Assembly: GCA_030951095.1 (NCBI GenBank)
Contig: JAUZQI010000122.1
Location: forward strand, 1 to 6,728
From: Mariprofundus sp.
GTDB taxonomy: Bacteria > Pseudomonadota > Zetaproteobacteria > Mariprofundales > Mariprofundaceae
Reading direction: 5' to 3'
Length of the DNA: 6,728 nt
In this document: one piece after another, positions 1-5,984 of the stretch
Layout: every line of letters begins with the position of its first letter
Position numbering within the stretch: the first letter of the stretch is position 1
The notes under the pieces: model-generated
The model's database searches: none
What the model was told of the DNA's origin: nothing
What the model saw: only the letters and a program-made list of their open reading frames with translations
Position numbers and translations under genes: made by a program

Positions 1-286
1 GGAAAGCAACCTTGAACAAGCCGCCGCCTGTGACATTGTTACCATCAGCAAATGCAGTTTCATCGATGTCATATACCATAGCATCAACACCGCGGGTAAA
101 ATCATCGGTAGTAGAAACTTCTACATTGGTACCTGTTGAAGATTCAGCCGCAATATGGGCAGCCACTTCCAGGAAGCCAAAGCCTTTAGCGGGTATTAAT
201 TTATAGGCAACAAGAAAATGCTTGCCACCTGCGATCAGGTCGTCTTCATTGAGACTCAGATCTGCGTAACGATTCGATTGATCCAT
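1..286 (-). CDS. cbbM: Form II RuBisCO large subunit, N-terminal part (cut by window edge)
   Basis: Ribulose-1,5-bisphosphate carboxylase/oxygenase of form II fixes CO2 in the Calvin cycle, in the cytoplasm. Only the first 95 codons are present, so the catalytic barrel is outside the window. The visible part has the form II N-terminal signature: [12 protein letters not shown] at the start, DLIAGGKH near residues 17-24, then [18 protein letters not shown] and [12 protein letters not shown]. Form I enzymes do not begin this way. After the DIDE stretch there is an extended loop before GGGLFKVAF, which I associate from memory with iron-oxidiser form II enzymes. The start is ATG at 286-284, preceded by GGAGG at 300-296 with a 9-base gap. 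It is divergent from cbbR, the usual arrangement for a CbbR target. Product identity is very likely; the taxonomic reading of the loop is inference. Confidence 0.95.
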   Translation of the reverse strand, partial: MDQSNRYADLSLNEDDLIAGGKHFLVAYKLIPAKGFGFLEVAAHIAAESSTGTNVEVSTTDDFTRGVDAMVYDIDETAFADGNNVTGGGLFKVAF

Positions 287-295
287 TAGGAAATT

Positions 296-300
296 CCTCC
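296..300 (-). promoter_or_regulatory. Shine-Dalgarno site of cbbM
   Basis: GGAGG on the minus strand lies nine bases upstream of the cbbM ATG and fixes that start codon. It is a consensus site, fitting a highly expressed gene. Confidence 0.8.
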
Positions 301-330
301 AATTTATTATAACGAACAGGACGCTTACGC

Positions 331-379
331 CCCCTCTCCTTCGCGGCAGAGCATGATAAACCTCTTTGCCGATGAGGGG
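331..379 (-). promoter_or_regulatory. Imperfect inverted repeat upstream of cbbM
   Basis: On the minus strand, CCCCTC (379-374) pairs with GAGGGG (336-331). Inside it, CGGCA (371-367) pairs with TGCCG (348-344) and GAG (364-362) with CTC (351-349), around a 10-base loop. This could be a leader hairpin in cbbM mRNA or a DNA operator. If the candidate promoter at 381-408 is right, the outer arm falls at or just before the start of transcription, so only the inner stem would be fully transcribed. The pairing is seen directly; the function is not known. Confidence 0.4.
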
Positions 380-380
380 A

Positions 381-408
381 AGACTAGGAATTTATTCCAT
401 AATGTAAA
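381..408 (-). promoter_or_regulatory. Candidate cbbM promoter
   Basis: On the minus strand, TTTACA (408-403, five of six to the -35 consensus) is separated by 16 bases from TAGTCT (386-381, a poor -10). Transcription would start near 374. A good -35 with a weak -10 is common for promoters that need an activator such as CbbR. The regulator-type dyad at 430-446 would then be centred near -64, the classical LysR recognition position. This agreement is the main support; no experiment backs the start site. Confidence 0.4.
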
Positions 409-417
409 ATCAAAGGT

Positions 418-423
418 TATGAT
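418..423 (+). promoter_or_regulatory. Candidate -10 element of cbbR
   Basis: TATGAT matches five of six bases of the -10 consensus. It would place the cbbR start near 430, on the edge of the dyad at 430-446, so a regulator bound there would repress its own gene. No convincing -35 is found 16-18 bases upstream. Confidence 0.3.
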
Positions 424-429
424 GTCATC

Positions 430-446
430 CATCAAATTTATTGATG
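430..446. promoter_or_regulatory. LysR-type T-N11-A operator dyad, likely CbbR site
   Basis: CATCAA (430-435), spacer ATTTA and TTGATG (441-446) form a perfect 6-bp inverted repeat. It contains the LysR-family T-N11-A pattern from T432 to A444. It lies between the two divergent start codons, about 64 bp upstream of the inferred cbbM start and at the inferred cbbR start. That geometry allows activation of cbbM together with autoregulation of cbbR. The repeat is seen directly; assignment to CbbR is inferred from position. A second, shorter dyad TTAT-TCC-ATAA at 392-402 could be the activation half-site. Confidence 0.55.
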
Positions 447-468
447 TTCAATACTATCGGGAGGGTTG

Positions 469-1389
469 ATGAACATTACGCTGAAGCAGTTTAAAATCCT
501 CGAAGCCATTGTCGAGAAACGAAATTACACTGAAGCGGCCAAGTCGTTATTCATGACTCAGCCGGCTGTTTCGATGCAGGTCAAACAGATGGAAGAGAAG
601 ATTGGTCTGCCGTTGTTTGAACGGGAAGGAAAGCAGGTCAGCCCAACAGAAGCAGGGGTGGAACTGCTTTATTACGCACAAAATATACGCCAGAAAATCA
701 ATGAAGCATCGGAAGTCATGGAAGAACTCAGGGGCCTGAAGCGTGGAAAATTACACCTGACCATGGCTTCAACGGCCAACTATTTTGCCCCACAACTGAT
801 TGCCGCATTTCACCATCGGTATCCGGCAGCCCGGGTGACGCTGGATGTAACCAATCGTACCGGCCTGCTGGATGCACTGGATAATAACACGACCGATATG
901 GTCATCATGGGATCCCCTCCGGATGGGCACCAGCTGACAGGCATTCCGATTCTGGAGAATCCACTGGTCGTCGTAGCCTGGCCTGAACATCCGCTGGCCA
1001 GTCAGACATCCATTCGACTTACAGAGGTGGCCAATGAGAATTTTATTGTCCGCGAACCCGATTCCGGAACCCGCATGGCTACTGAACGTTATTTCGCCGA
1101 ACATCATCTAAGCCTGAAGCCACGCATGGAGATGAACCGCGCTGAAGCAATCAAACAAGCCGTGATGGCCGAATTGGGGCTAGGTATTGTATCGCTGCAC
1201 ACCATTGAAATGGAGCTGACACTGAAACGGCTGGTCATTTTGAATGTGGAAGACTTCCCCATTATGCGCCAATGGCATATTGTCCACCGTAATGGCAAAC
1301 GCTTTGCAGCAATTCCGAATGCATTCAAGGCCTTCGTTCAGGAAAATGCCCAGCAACTGATCAATATCACACCACTGGAGAAAACATGA
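469..1389 (+). CDS. cbbR: CbbR-type LysR family transcriptional regulator
   Basis: Predicted DNA-binding regulator of the divergent RuBisCO gene. The 306-aa length is typical of the LysR family. Residues 1-60 form the winged helix-turn-helix (MNITLKQFKILEAI, then NYTEAAKSLFMTQPAVSMQV as recognition region, IGLPLFER and SPTEAG). Residues about 90-295 form the periplasmic-binding-protein-like effector domain, including FIVREPDSGTR near 190-200, a segment typical of CbbR and its close relatives. CbbR proteins respond to Calvin-cycle metabolites or redox cofactors. ATG at 469 is chosen over TTG at 466 because the GGGAGGG at 459-465 leaves only about one base before the TTG; even so the gap to the ATG is short, about four bases. 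The TGA stop overlaps the ATG of the next gene (ATGA). The divergence from cbbM makes the role likely; a different LysR member cannot be fully excluded. Confidence 0.88.
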   Translation: MNITLKQFKILEAIVEKRNYTEAAKSLFMTQPAVSMQVKQMEEKIGLPLFEREGKQVSPTEAGVELLYYAQNIRQKINEASEVMEELRGLKRGKLHLTMASTANYFAPQLIAAFHHRYPAARVTLDVTNRTGLLDALDNNTTDMVIMGSPPDGHQLTGIPILENPLVVVAWPEHPLASQTSIRLTEVANENFIVREPDSGTRMATERYFAEHHLSLKPRMEMNRAEAIKQAVMAELGLGIVSLHTIEMELTLKRLVILNVEDFPIMRQWHIVHRNGKRFAAIPNAFKAFVQENAQQLINITPLEKT

Positions 1390-1823
1390 ATCATCCAGCC
1401 AAAAACAGCGTGACTGCCAGCCTTCAATTCGATTTTCGCGGCCAGTCATTCAAGCCCTCGATCACTGTTGATCTGGATTCATTGATGCAAAGACAGGGTG
1501 ATCTCAATGGCCTGCATGATATGCTCGCAGCCTCTATCGGGCTGGATTCCTACCGGCATGAATATGATGTAATGCTGCTGCATGAAATCACCTTTTCGGA
1601 GCCATCCGGACTGGCCATGGATTTTACCCTAGATGGCAGGCTGAATTTTGATGGTTTTATCGAGGCATGGCAAAAACAGAAAATGCTTCGTTCAATCGAG
1701 CCCATTGCACGAAAACATTTAGACATTGTTGACCTGGATCAACACCCGGACATCTGTAATGCCTTGCTTGAAAGCTATCGTTTAGGTCAAATAGCACATA
1801 GTAGGAACAATTTCAGGCAGTGA
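1386..1823 (+). CDS. Hypothetical protein translationally coupled to cbbR
   Basis: A 145-aa acidic, soluble-looking protein with no signal peptide or membrane segment. I cannot assign a family with confidence. Visible features are a beta-rich N-terminal part (VTASLQFDFRGQSFKPSITV, residues 9-28), a middle part with MLLHEITFSEPSGLAMDF, and a helical C-terminal part (FDGFIEAWQKQK, then DICNALLESYRLGQ). Its ATG overlaps the cbbR stop, so the two are probably co-transcribed and translationally coupled, which hints at a role linked to carbon fixation or to CbbR. There is no own Shine-Dalgarno of note. The last ten residues (IAHSRNNFRQ) look less ordered than the rest and run into a degraded region, so a small C-terminal change is possible. 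Codon use and composition match the neighbours. Confidence 0.75.
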   Translation: MNHPAKNSVTASLQFDFRGQSFKPSITVDLDSLMQRQGDLNGLHDMLAASIGLDSYRHEYDVMLLHEITFSEPSGLAMDFTLDGRLNFDGFIEAWQKQKMLRSIEPIARKHLDIVDLDQHPDICNALLESYRLGQIAHSRNNFRQ

Positions 1824-1932
1824 ACTGTTTTTAAAAAAAGGGCAGGGGTTCCGGGAATCATCAAAACTTATGTGTCTGATCTGGCAACCCGTCCATGAGC
1901 TGCAAGAAGACATCAAATTGACCAGTATTTTC
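1824..1932. other. Unassigned segment between the cbbR operon and element copy A
   Basis: About 110 bases with no start codon of quality and no recognisable gene. On the plus strand one frame is open from about 1795 to the edge of the element, reading ISGSELFLKKGQGFRESS and on to LQEDIKLTSIF. On the minus strand another frame reads TGQFDVFLQLMDGLPDQTH before a stop. Either could be a fragment of a decayed gene; I recognise neither. It does not resemble the missing second half of the rraA-like gene. No hairpin-plus-T-run terminator is visible after the 145-aa gene, although a run of seven A's sits at 1833-1839. Confidence 0.3.
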
Positions 1933-1936
1933 TTAG

Positions 1937-2096
1937 GGAAGCGCTGATCAAACCATGATTCACGATCCTGCATGTAAAATGAACGATTTCTTCGTTAAAG
2001 ATTTGAACCATAGCGGTGCTATGCCTTGCAATCTTTGCCTTGAGCTCCTTCATTTCCCAGTACGGCCTCATCAAACCAGATTTAATCAGCACCCGC
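1937..2096 (-). mobile_element. 160-bp MITE-like element, copy A
   Basis: This is the reverse-complement copy of the element at 5781-5940. Hand alignment gives 14 differences in 160 positions (about 91% identity) and no indels. The end at 1937 is intact (GGAAGCGCTGATCAAA). The end at 2096 has decayed: CAGCAC is followed by CCGC where copy B's end has TTCC. The flanks are TTAG (1933-1936) and TGAG (2097-2100), a probable eroded 4-bp target duplication. The centre has a perfect hairpin, CATAGC-GGT-GCTATG at 2009-2023. There is no transposase, so movement would need an enzyme supplied in trans. It lies at the broken end of the rraA-like gene. Mutated end and flanks suggest an older insertion than copy B. 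Confidence 0.85.
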
Positions 2097-2343
2097 TGAG
2101 TCACGAATACAGCCATCACATCTCCCATGATGGCACACCGTAACAAGCCGGCACTATCGACCACCAGCACCTTAGCTGAGCCATCTGTTTCAAAGGTTGC
2201 TTTCAGATAGTATTATCTTCCAGCGCTTTCAATGGAATAATTTGACCGGGAAAAGAGGCCCTGCCTCAAAAATCACGGAAGATGAGAGCCGCCACCTGCA
2301 ATTTCCCCAGATAATGATCATACAGGTCTGTCGTTTTAAACAT
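2097..2343 (-). pseudogene. Broken rraA-like gene (RraA/dimethylmenaquinone methyltransferase-like family)
   Basis: Reading on the minus strand from ATG at 2343-2341 gives MFKTTDLYDHYLGKLQVA, then RDF, a TGA at 2268-2266, then GRASFPGQIIPLKALEDN. A one-base loss near 2204-2210 shifts the frame, after which TDGSAKVLVVDSAGLLRCA and IMGDVMAVFVTQR follow up to element copy A. The GGRASF...G.I...K.LEDN block and the VLVVD..G.LR.A..GD block are the conserved core of the RraA family, which includes the RNase E inhibitor RraA and aldolase-like relatives. At position 26 a single change from GGA to TGA would explain the stop. The family is about 160 residues; only about 81 codons remain, and the second half is not found beyond the element. 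A weak ribosome site (AAGG, five bases before ATG) persists. Loss of function looks certain; the exact ancestral function is not decidable. Confidence 0.8.
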
Positions 2344-2513
2344 TAGAGCCTTGTTTATTCCTCGTATTAAATCCAGGCAATGATAGCACAGACTGAATGC
2401 AGGAATAAATCAGTTTCCGCTGACATTCCCGCACCGTGAAGTAGAAAACGCAGTGCTTTTCGCCTAGAGTTACCGTCCTTAAAATCCACAAACAATGGGG
2501 AGTTTTGGTTTAC
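2344..2513 (+). promoter_or_regulatory. oadGAB upstream region with candidate promoter and ribosome site
   Basis: This intergenic stretch separates the broken rraA-like gene from oadG. CTGACA at 2420-2425, a 16-base spacer and TAGAAA at 2442-2447 make a plausible sigma-70-type promoter, giving a leader of roughly 60 bases. GGGGAG at 2497-2502 is the likely ribosome site, 11 bases before ATG 2514. No operator dyad or riboswitch-like structure stands out. Confidence 0.35.
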
Positions 2514-2747
2514 ATGGACGAATTAATAAGACAGGGCTTGCAATTAATGGCACTCGGAATGGGAACCGTTTTCCTCTTTCTCAGTCTATTGATCGCCGTC
2601 ATCTCCCTGACATCCCGCATCATTCAGAAATTCGAACTGAAAACAGAACAGGCTGCGGAAACAATGACCTCAAAGCACGATGATCTTGTCGAAGTCATCA
2701 GCGCAGCAGTGCAGCAGTATCGCTTAGACCACCCCCGCCGCAAATGA
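2514..2747 (+). CDS. oadG: Oxaloacetate decarboxylase gamma subunit
   Basis: Small membrane subunit of the Na+-pumping oxaloacetate decarboxylase, which in known complexes bridges the alpha and beta subunits, helps assembly and can bind Zn2+. The 77-aa protein opens with MDELIRQGLQLMALGMGTVFLF, the characteristic OadG N-terminus, followed by a single transmembrane helix at about residues 13-35. A hydrophilic tail ends in DHPRRK. The tail has a VEVISAAVQQYR helix seen in this family, but no His-rich Zn site is obvious. ATG 2514 is chosen over an in-frame TTG at 2505 because the GGGGAG at 2497-2502 is only two bases from the TTG, and the family N-terminus starts at MDEL. It is first in the G-A-B order used by Klebsiella- and Vibrio-type operons, with 45 bases to oadA. 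Confidence 0.88.
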   Translation: MDELIRQGLQLMALGMGTVFLFLSLLIAVISLTSRIIQKFELKTEQAAETMTSKHDDLVEVISAAVQQYRLDHPRRK

Positions 2748-2792
2748 TCATGCGTCAAACAATCGCAATTATTTTCCAGGAGAAGCCTGCAG

Positions 2793-4565
2793 ATGAATAA
2801 GCCGCTCGGAATTACCGAAGTCGCCCTGCGTGATGGCCATCAATCGTTACTGGCCACACGCATGCGCATTGAGGATTTACTGCCCATTGCAGAAAAAATG
2901 GATAAAATCGGCTATTGGTCGATGGAAATCTGGGGTGGAGCTACGTTTGACTCATGCATCCGTTATCTGGGTGAAGATCCGTGGGAGCGTCTGCGCCTGC
3001 TCTCCGAAGCAATGCCTAACACGCGATCACAAATGCTGTTTCGGGGCCAGAATATTCTTGGTTATCGTCATTATGCTGATGATGTGGTCGATGCTTTTGT
3101 CGAACGCGCTGCCAAAAATGGCATGGATGTATTCCGCATTTTCGATGCCATGAACGACATTCGAAACCTGAAAACCGCAGTTAAAGCAGCATTGAAAGTG
3201 GGCAAACATGCGCAAGGCGCTATCTCCTACACCATCAGTCCGGTACATACCATGGACATGTGGATTGATATGGGAAAAGCGCTGGAAGATCTGGGTTGCC
3301 ATTCCATCTGTATCAAGGATATGTCGGGGCTACTGAAACCCTATGCTGCTGAGGAAATTGTCACGCGTCTGAAAGAATCTGTCGCCATTCCAATTGCGCT
3401 GCATTCACATGCGACCACCGGCATGAGCACATCCGCCATTCTCAAGGCTGTCGAAGCCGATGTCGATATGGTCGATACCAGTATATCCTCAATGAGCCAT
3501 ACCTATGGGCACTCAGCTACAGAATCAGTCGTTGCCATTATGGAGGACGAAAAATGTGCCACCGGCCTTAACCTCAAACTACTGGAAGAAATCGCAGCAG
3601 ATTTAAGGAAAGCCCGTAAGAAGTACGAAAAATTTGAAGGCTCCTTACGCGGCATCGATTCACGCATTCTGGTCGCACAAGTTCCCGGCGGTATGCTGAC
3701 TAACCTGGAGAGTCAACTGGTGCTGCAAAATGCCGATGACCGTTTCGATGAAGTATTGGCTGAAATCCCCAAGGTGCGCGAAGATCTGGGCTTTATCCCG
3801 CTGGTAACCCCCACCTCACAGATTGTTGGCACGCAGGCTGTGTTTAATGTGCTCGCAGGCGAGCGCTATCGCACAGTCACCAAGGAAACAGCCGGTATTC
3901 TCAAGGGTGAATACGGAGCCACGCCAGCCCCCGTCAATGCCGAGCTGCAAATGCAGGTGTTGGAGGGCGGCAAACCCATTTTCTGTCGTCCTGCCGATTT
4001 GATTGATGATGAACTGGATAAATTGACGTTGAAACTGACCGCCAAAGCTGCCGAAGATGGGTTTGAATTGTCAGAACATCTGGTTGACGATGTACTGACC
4101 TACGCCCTGTTCCCGCAGGTCGGTTTGAAATATCTCAAAAATCGCGGCAACCCGGATGTGTTTGAGACGGCGCCATGGCTGGAAGAAGATGTGGAGTTAC
4201 CACCAGCTGTAGCCGAGCGTTATCTGATTACAGTCAACGGCGCTGATTATGATGTCGTGGTGACCCCCGAAGGCGAGGTGAGTTCGATGCATCCAGCTGA
4301 TGTTGCGCCGTTACACAATGCCCCGGCGGCGGCTCCTGCGGTAAATAAACCTGCCACATCAGTTGGCGCACCCATGGCCGGCACTATTTTCAAACTCAAT
4401 GTCACCCCCAATCAACATGTTGAGGATGGCGATATCATCCTGAGTCTGGAAGCGATGAAAATGGAAACCGAAGTGCGTTCCAGCCATAGCGGCACCATTG
4501 TTAGCATTGAAGTGAAAGAAGGTGATGCCGTCACTGTAGGACAGCCGTTGGTTACTATCGCATGA
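2793..4565 (+). CDS. oadA: Oxaloacetate decarboxylase alpha subunit (biotin-carrying carboxyltransferase)
   Basis: Transfers the carboxyl group from oxaloacetate to a biotin carried on its own C-terminus, releasing pyruvate. It is peripheral at the inner face of the membrane, bound to OadG/OadB. The 590-aa length is normal. Residues about 1-280 form the carboxyltransferase TIM barrel: [12 protein letters not shown] at 13-24 with metal ligand Asp14, [11 protein letters not shown] with Lys175, and HSHATTGM with metal ligands His204 and His206. The conserved carboxylase domain follows to about 465. An Ala/Pro-rich linker covers about 502-522. The biotinyl domain covers about 523-590, with biotin on Lys556 in [13 protein letters not shown] at 2778-2782 precedes the ATG by 10 bases. 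Its stop overlaps the oadB start (ATGA). PycB of two-subunit pyruvate carboxylase is closely related, but the flanking oadG and oadB and the absence of a biotin carboxylase gene favour the decarboxylase. Confidence 0.95.
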   Translation: MNKPLGITEVALRDGHQSLLATRMRIEDLLPIAEKMDKIGYWSMEIWGGATFDSCIRYLGEDPWERLRLLSEAMPNTRSQMLFRGQNILGYRHYADDVVDAFVERAAKNGMDVFRIFDAMNDIRNLKTAVKAALKVGKHAQGAISYTISPVHTMDMWIDMGKALEDLGCHSICIKDMSGLLKPYAAEEIVTRLKESVAIPIALHSHATTGMSTSAILKAVEADVDMVDTSISSMSHTYGHSATESVVAIMEDEKCATGLNLKLLEEIAADLRKARKKYEKFEGSLRGIDSRILVAQVPGGMLTNLESQLVLQNADDRFDEVLAEIPKVREDLGFIPLVTPTSQIVGTQAVFNVLAGERYRTVTKETAGILKGEYGATPAPVNAELQMQVLEGGKPIFCRPADLIDDELDKLTLKLTAKAAEDGFELSEHLVDDVLTYALFPQVGLKYLKNRGNPDVFETAPWLEEDVELPPAVAERYLITVNGADYDVVVTPEGEVSSMHPADVAPLHNAPAAAPAVNKPATSVGAPMAGTIFKLNVTPNQHVEDGDIILSLEAMKMETEVRSSHSGTIVSIEVKEGDAVTVGQPLVTIA

Positions 4566-5707
4566 ACACAATGAACGAACTGCTGGAAACACTGTGGCTT
4601 ACCACAGGTATTGCCAACTTCACCTGGGGACAGGCACTGATGATCTGCATTGGTCTGTTGCTACTCTATTTGGCCATTGCCAAAAAGTTTGAACCTCTAT
4701 TGCTGGTCCCCATGGGATTCGGCGCAGTTCTGAGTAATATCCCGATAGCTGAAATTTCAGGCCCTGATGGCTTGCTTGGTATCCTTTATCAAGCCGGCAT
4801 TGAAACTCAAATATTCCCGTTGATTATTTTTATGGGCGTGGGTGCATTAACCGATTTTGGTGCTCTTATTGCCATGCCTCGCACATTGTTATTGGGTGCG
4901 GCAGCGCAGTTCGGCATCTTCACAACGCTGATCGGTGCATTGGCGCTAAACTGGGTTCCAGGCTTCCATTTCACATTGGCTGATGCCGCATCGATCGGCA
5001 TTATCGGCGGCGCAGATGGCCCAACAGCTATTTTTGTCGCATCCAAATTGTCGCCTGATTTGCTTGGTGCGATTGCTGTTGCCGCCTATTCTTATATGGC
5101 ACTGGTTCCACTTATCCAACCGCCCATCATGCGTTTGCTGACTACAAAAAAAGAGCGCTGCATACGTATGGAACAATTACGTCATATCAGCCGCACCGAA
5201 AAAATCGCCTTCCCGATTACCGTACTATTATTATGCGTGATCTTCCTGCCTACAGCTGCGCCACTGATCGGCATGCTTACCTTCGGCAACCTGCTCCGTG
5301 AATGCGGCGTAGTGGACCGTTTGTCCAATGCGGCACAAAATGAAATCATCAATATGGTTACAATTGCATTAGGATTGTCGGTTGGCTCAAAATTACAAGC
5401 AGATCATTTCCTCAATATGGAAACACTGGGCATTCTGTTGCTGGGATTGATCGCCTTTTCTATTGGTACTGCTACCGGCGTTTTGATGGGTAAAATTATG
5501 AACCGTTTAAGCGGCGGCAAAATCAACCCGCTGATTGGTGCAGCCGGTGTGTCCGCAGTGCCAATGGCAGCTCGTGTGGTCAATAAGGTAGGCCTGGAAG
5601 CCGACCACCACAATTTTCTGCTTATGCATGCCATGGGACCAAATGTGGCCGGGGTCATTGGTTCTGCTGTTGCTGCCGGTATCCTGCTTGCAGTGGTTGG
5701 CGGATAG
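4562..5707 (+). CDS. oadB: Oxaloacetate decarboxylase beta subunit, sodium pump
   Basis: Integral membrane subunit that decarboxylates carboxybiotin and couples this to Na+ export. The 381-aa protein is strongly hydrophobic, with about nine or more membrane segments. Family marks are [11 protein letters not shown] at 90-100, and [21 protein letters not shown] around 145-165, whose Asp152 corresponds to the essential Asp203 of the Klebsiella enzyme. Others are [10 protein letters not shown] at 271-280, [19 protein letters not shown] at 326-344 and [15 protein letters not shown] at 355-369, a conserved region tied to Na+ and proton movement. Nothing essential appears missing. The ATG at 4562 overlaps the oadA stop, indicating translational coupling; ATG 4571 is a possible alternative start but has no ribosome site. 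Element copy B begins 73 bases after the stop. The related methylmalonyl-CoA decarboxylase beta subunit is excluded mainly by the partner OadA. Confidence 0.94.
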   Translation: MNTMNELLETLWLTTGIANFTWGQALMICIGLLLLYLAIAKKFEPLLLVPMGFGAVLSNIPIAEISGPDGLLGILYQAGIETQIFPLIIFMGVGALTDFGALIAMPRTLLLGAAAQFGIFTTLIGALALNWVPGFHFTLADAASIGIIGGADGPTAIFVASKLSPDLLGAIAVAAYSYMALVPLIQPPIMRLLTTKKERCIRMEQLRHISRTEKIAFPITVLLLCVIFLPTAAPLIGMLTFGNLLRECGVVDRLSNAAQNEIINMVTIALGLSVGSKLQADHFLNMETLGILLLGLIAFSIGTATGVLMGKIMNRLSGGKINPLIGAAGVSAVPMAARVVNKVGLEADHHNFLLMHAMGPNVAGVIGSAVAAGILLAVVGG

Positions 5708-5776
5708 GCCGAACTGACGGTGATTAAAACAACGGCTTAAAAGACCCAAATGCCTGACAATTGCCGCACAACAAAC
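5708..5776. other. Short 3' intergenic segment after oadB
   Basis: Sixty-nine bases between the oadB stop and the CTAG flank of element copy B. I see no gene and no classical terminator (stable stem followed by a T-run). The element itself may therefore end or stabilise the oad transcript. Confidence 0.4.
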
Positions 5777-5780
5777 CTAG
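5777..5780. repeat. Target-site duplication CTAG, left of copy B
   Basis: CTAG here is repeated at 5941-5944 on the other side of the element. A 4-bp YTAR-type duplication is typical of IS5-group transposases. CTAG is its own reverse complement, so it could instead be part of the terminal repeat. Confidence 0.6.
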
Positions 5781-5940
5781 GGAAGTGCTGATTAAATCTG
5801 GTTTGATGAGACCGCAATGGGAAATGGAGGAGTTCAAGGCAAAGATTGCCAGGCATAGCACCGCTATGGCTCGAATCTTTAACGAAGAAATCGTTCATTT
5901 CACATGCAGAATCGCGAATCATGGTTTGATCAGCGCTTCC
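5781..5940 (+). mobile_element. 160-bp MITE-like element, copy B
   Basis: Intact copy with imperfect 16-bp terminal inverted repeats: GGAAGTGCTGATTAAA at 5781-5796 and, on the other strand from 5940, GGAAGCGCTGATCAAA (14 of 16 match). CTAG flanks both ends. The exact centre carries a perfect hairpin, CATAGC-ACC-GCTATG (5854-5868). Beyond the ends, the two halves are partly complementary throughout (for example GAAATG and AAAGATT recur symmetrically), so the whole element could fold into one long imperfect stem. It encodes no transposase. One plus-strand frame crosses the whole element without a stop, reading LIKSGLMRPQWEMEEFKAK and later IFNEEIVHFTCRI. This frame has no ribosome site and is probably not a gene. 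It lies between the convergent ends of oadB and the MFS gene. Confidence 0.88.
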
Positions 5941-5944
5941 CTAG
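5941..5944. repeat. Target-site duplication CTAG, right of copy B
   Basis: Partner of the CTAG at 5777-5780. Identical flanks support a real transposition event and a fairly recent one compared with copy A. Confidence 0.6.
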
Positions 5945-5984
5945 ATAGCCTGTAGCTTTAGCGTTCTCAGCGGTCAATGACCCT

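Noticed and set aside
12..206. Plus-strand open frame opposite cbbM
   Set aside because: It lies antisense to a clear RuBisCO coding sequence and has no ribosome site or recognisable protein.
306..311. Perfect TATAAT on the minus strand upstream of cbbM
   Set aside because: It would start transcription at about 299, on the Shine-Dalgarno site itself, and no -35 lies at the right distance.
466..468. TTG as the cbbR start
   Set aside because: It is only one base from the ribosome site; the adjacent ATG at 469 has better spacing and matches LysR N-termini.
1955..2143. Plus-strand open frame across element copy A
   Set aside because: It is built almost wholly from the element's other strand and the antisense of the rraA-like remnant; no ribosome site.
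2505..2507. TTG as the oadG start
   Set aside because: Two bases from the GGGGAG site is too close; ATG 2514 gives the family's usual N-terminus.
2495..2683. Plus-strand open frame overlapping oadG in another frame
   Set aside because: It has no family resemblance and overlaps a convincing OadG.
5737..5922. Minus-strand open frame across element copy B
   Set aside because: It is the same element-derived frame as in copy A, without coding signals.
5761..5955. Plus-strand 64-codon open frame across copy B as a real small gene
   Set aside because: It has no ribosome site and its limits come from the flanks; described instead as a property of the element.
5972..5982. Palindrome GGTCA-A-TGACC downstream of the MFS gene
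   Set aside because: A one-base loop cannot form a stable hairpin and no T-run follows, so a terminator is not supported.
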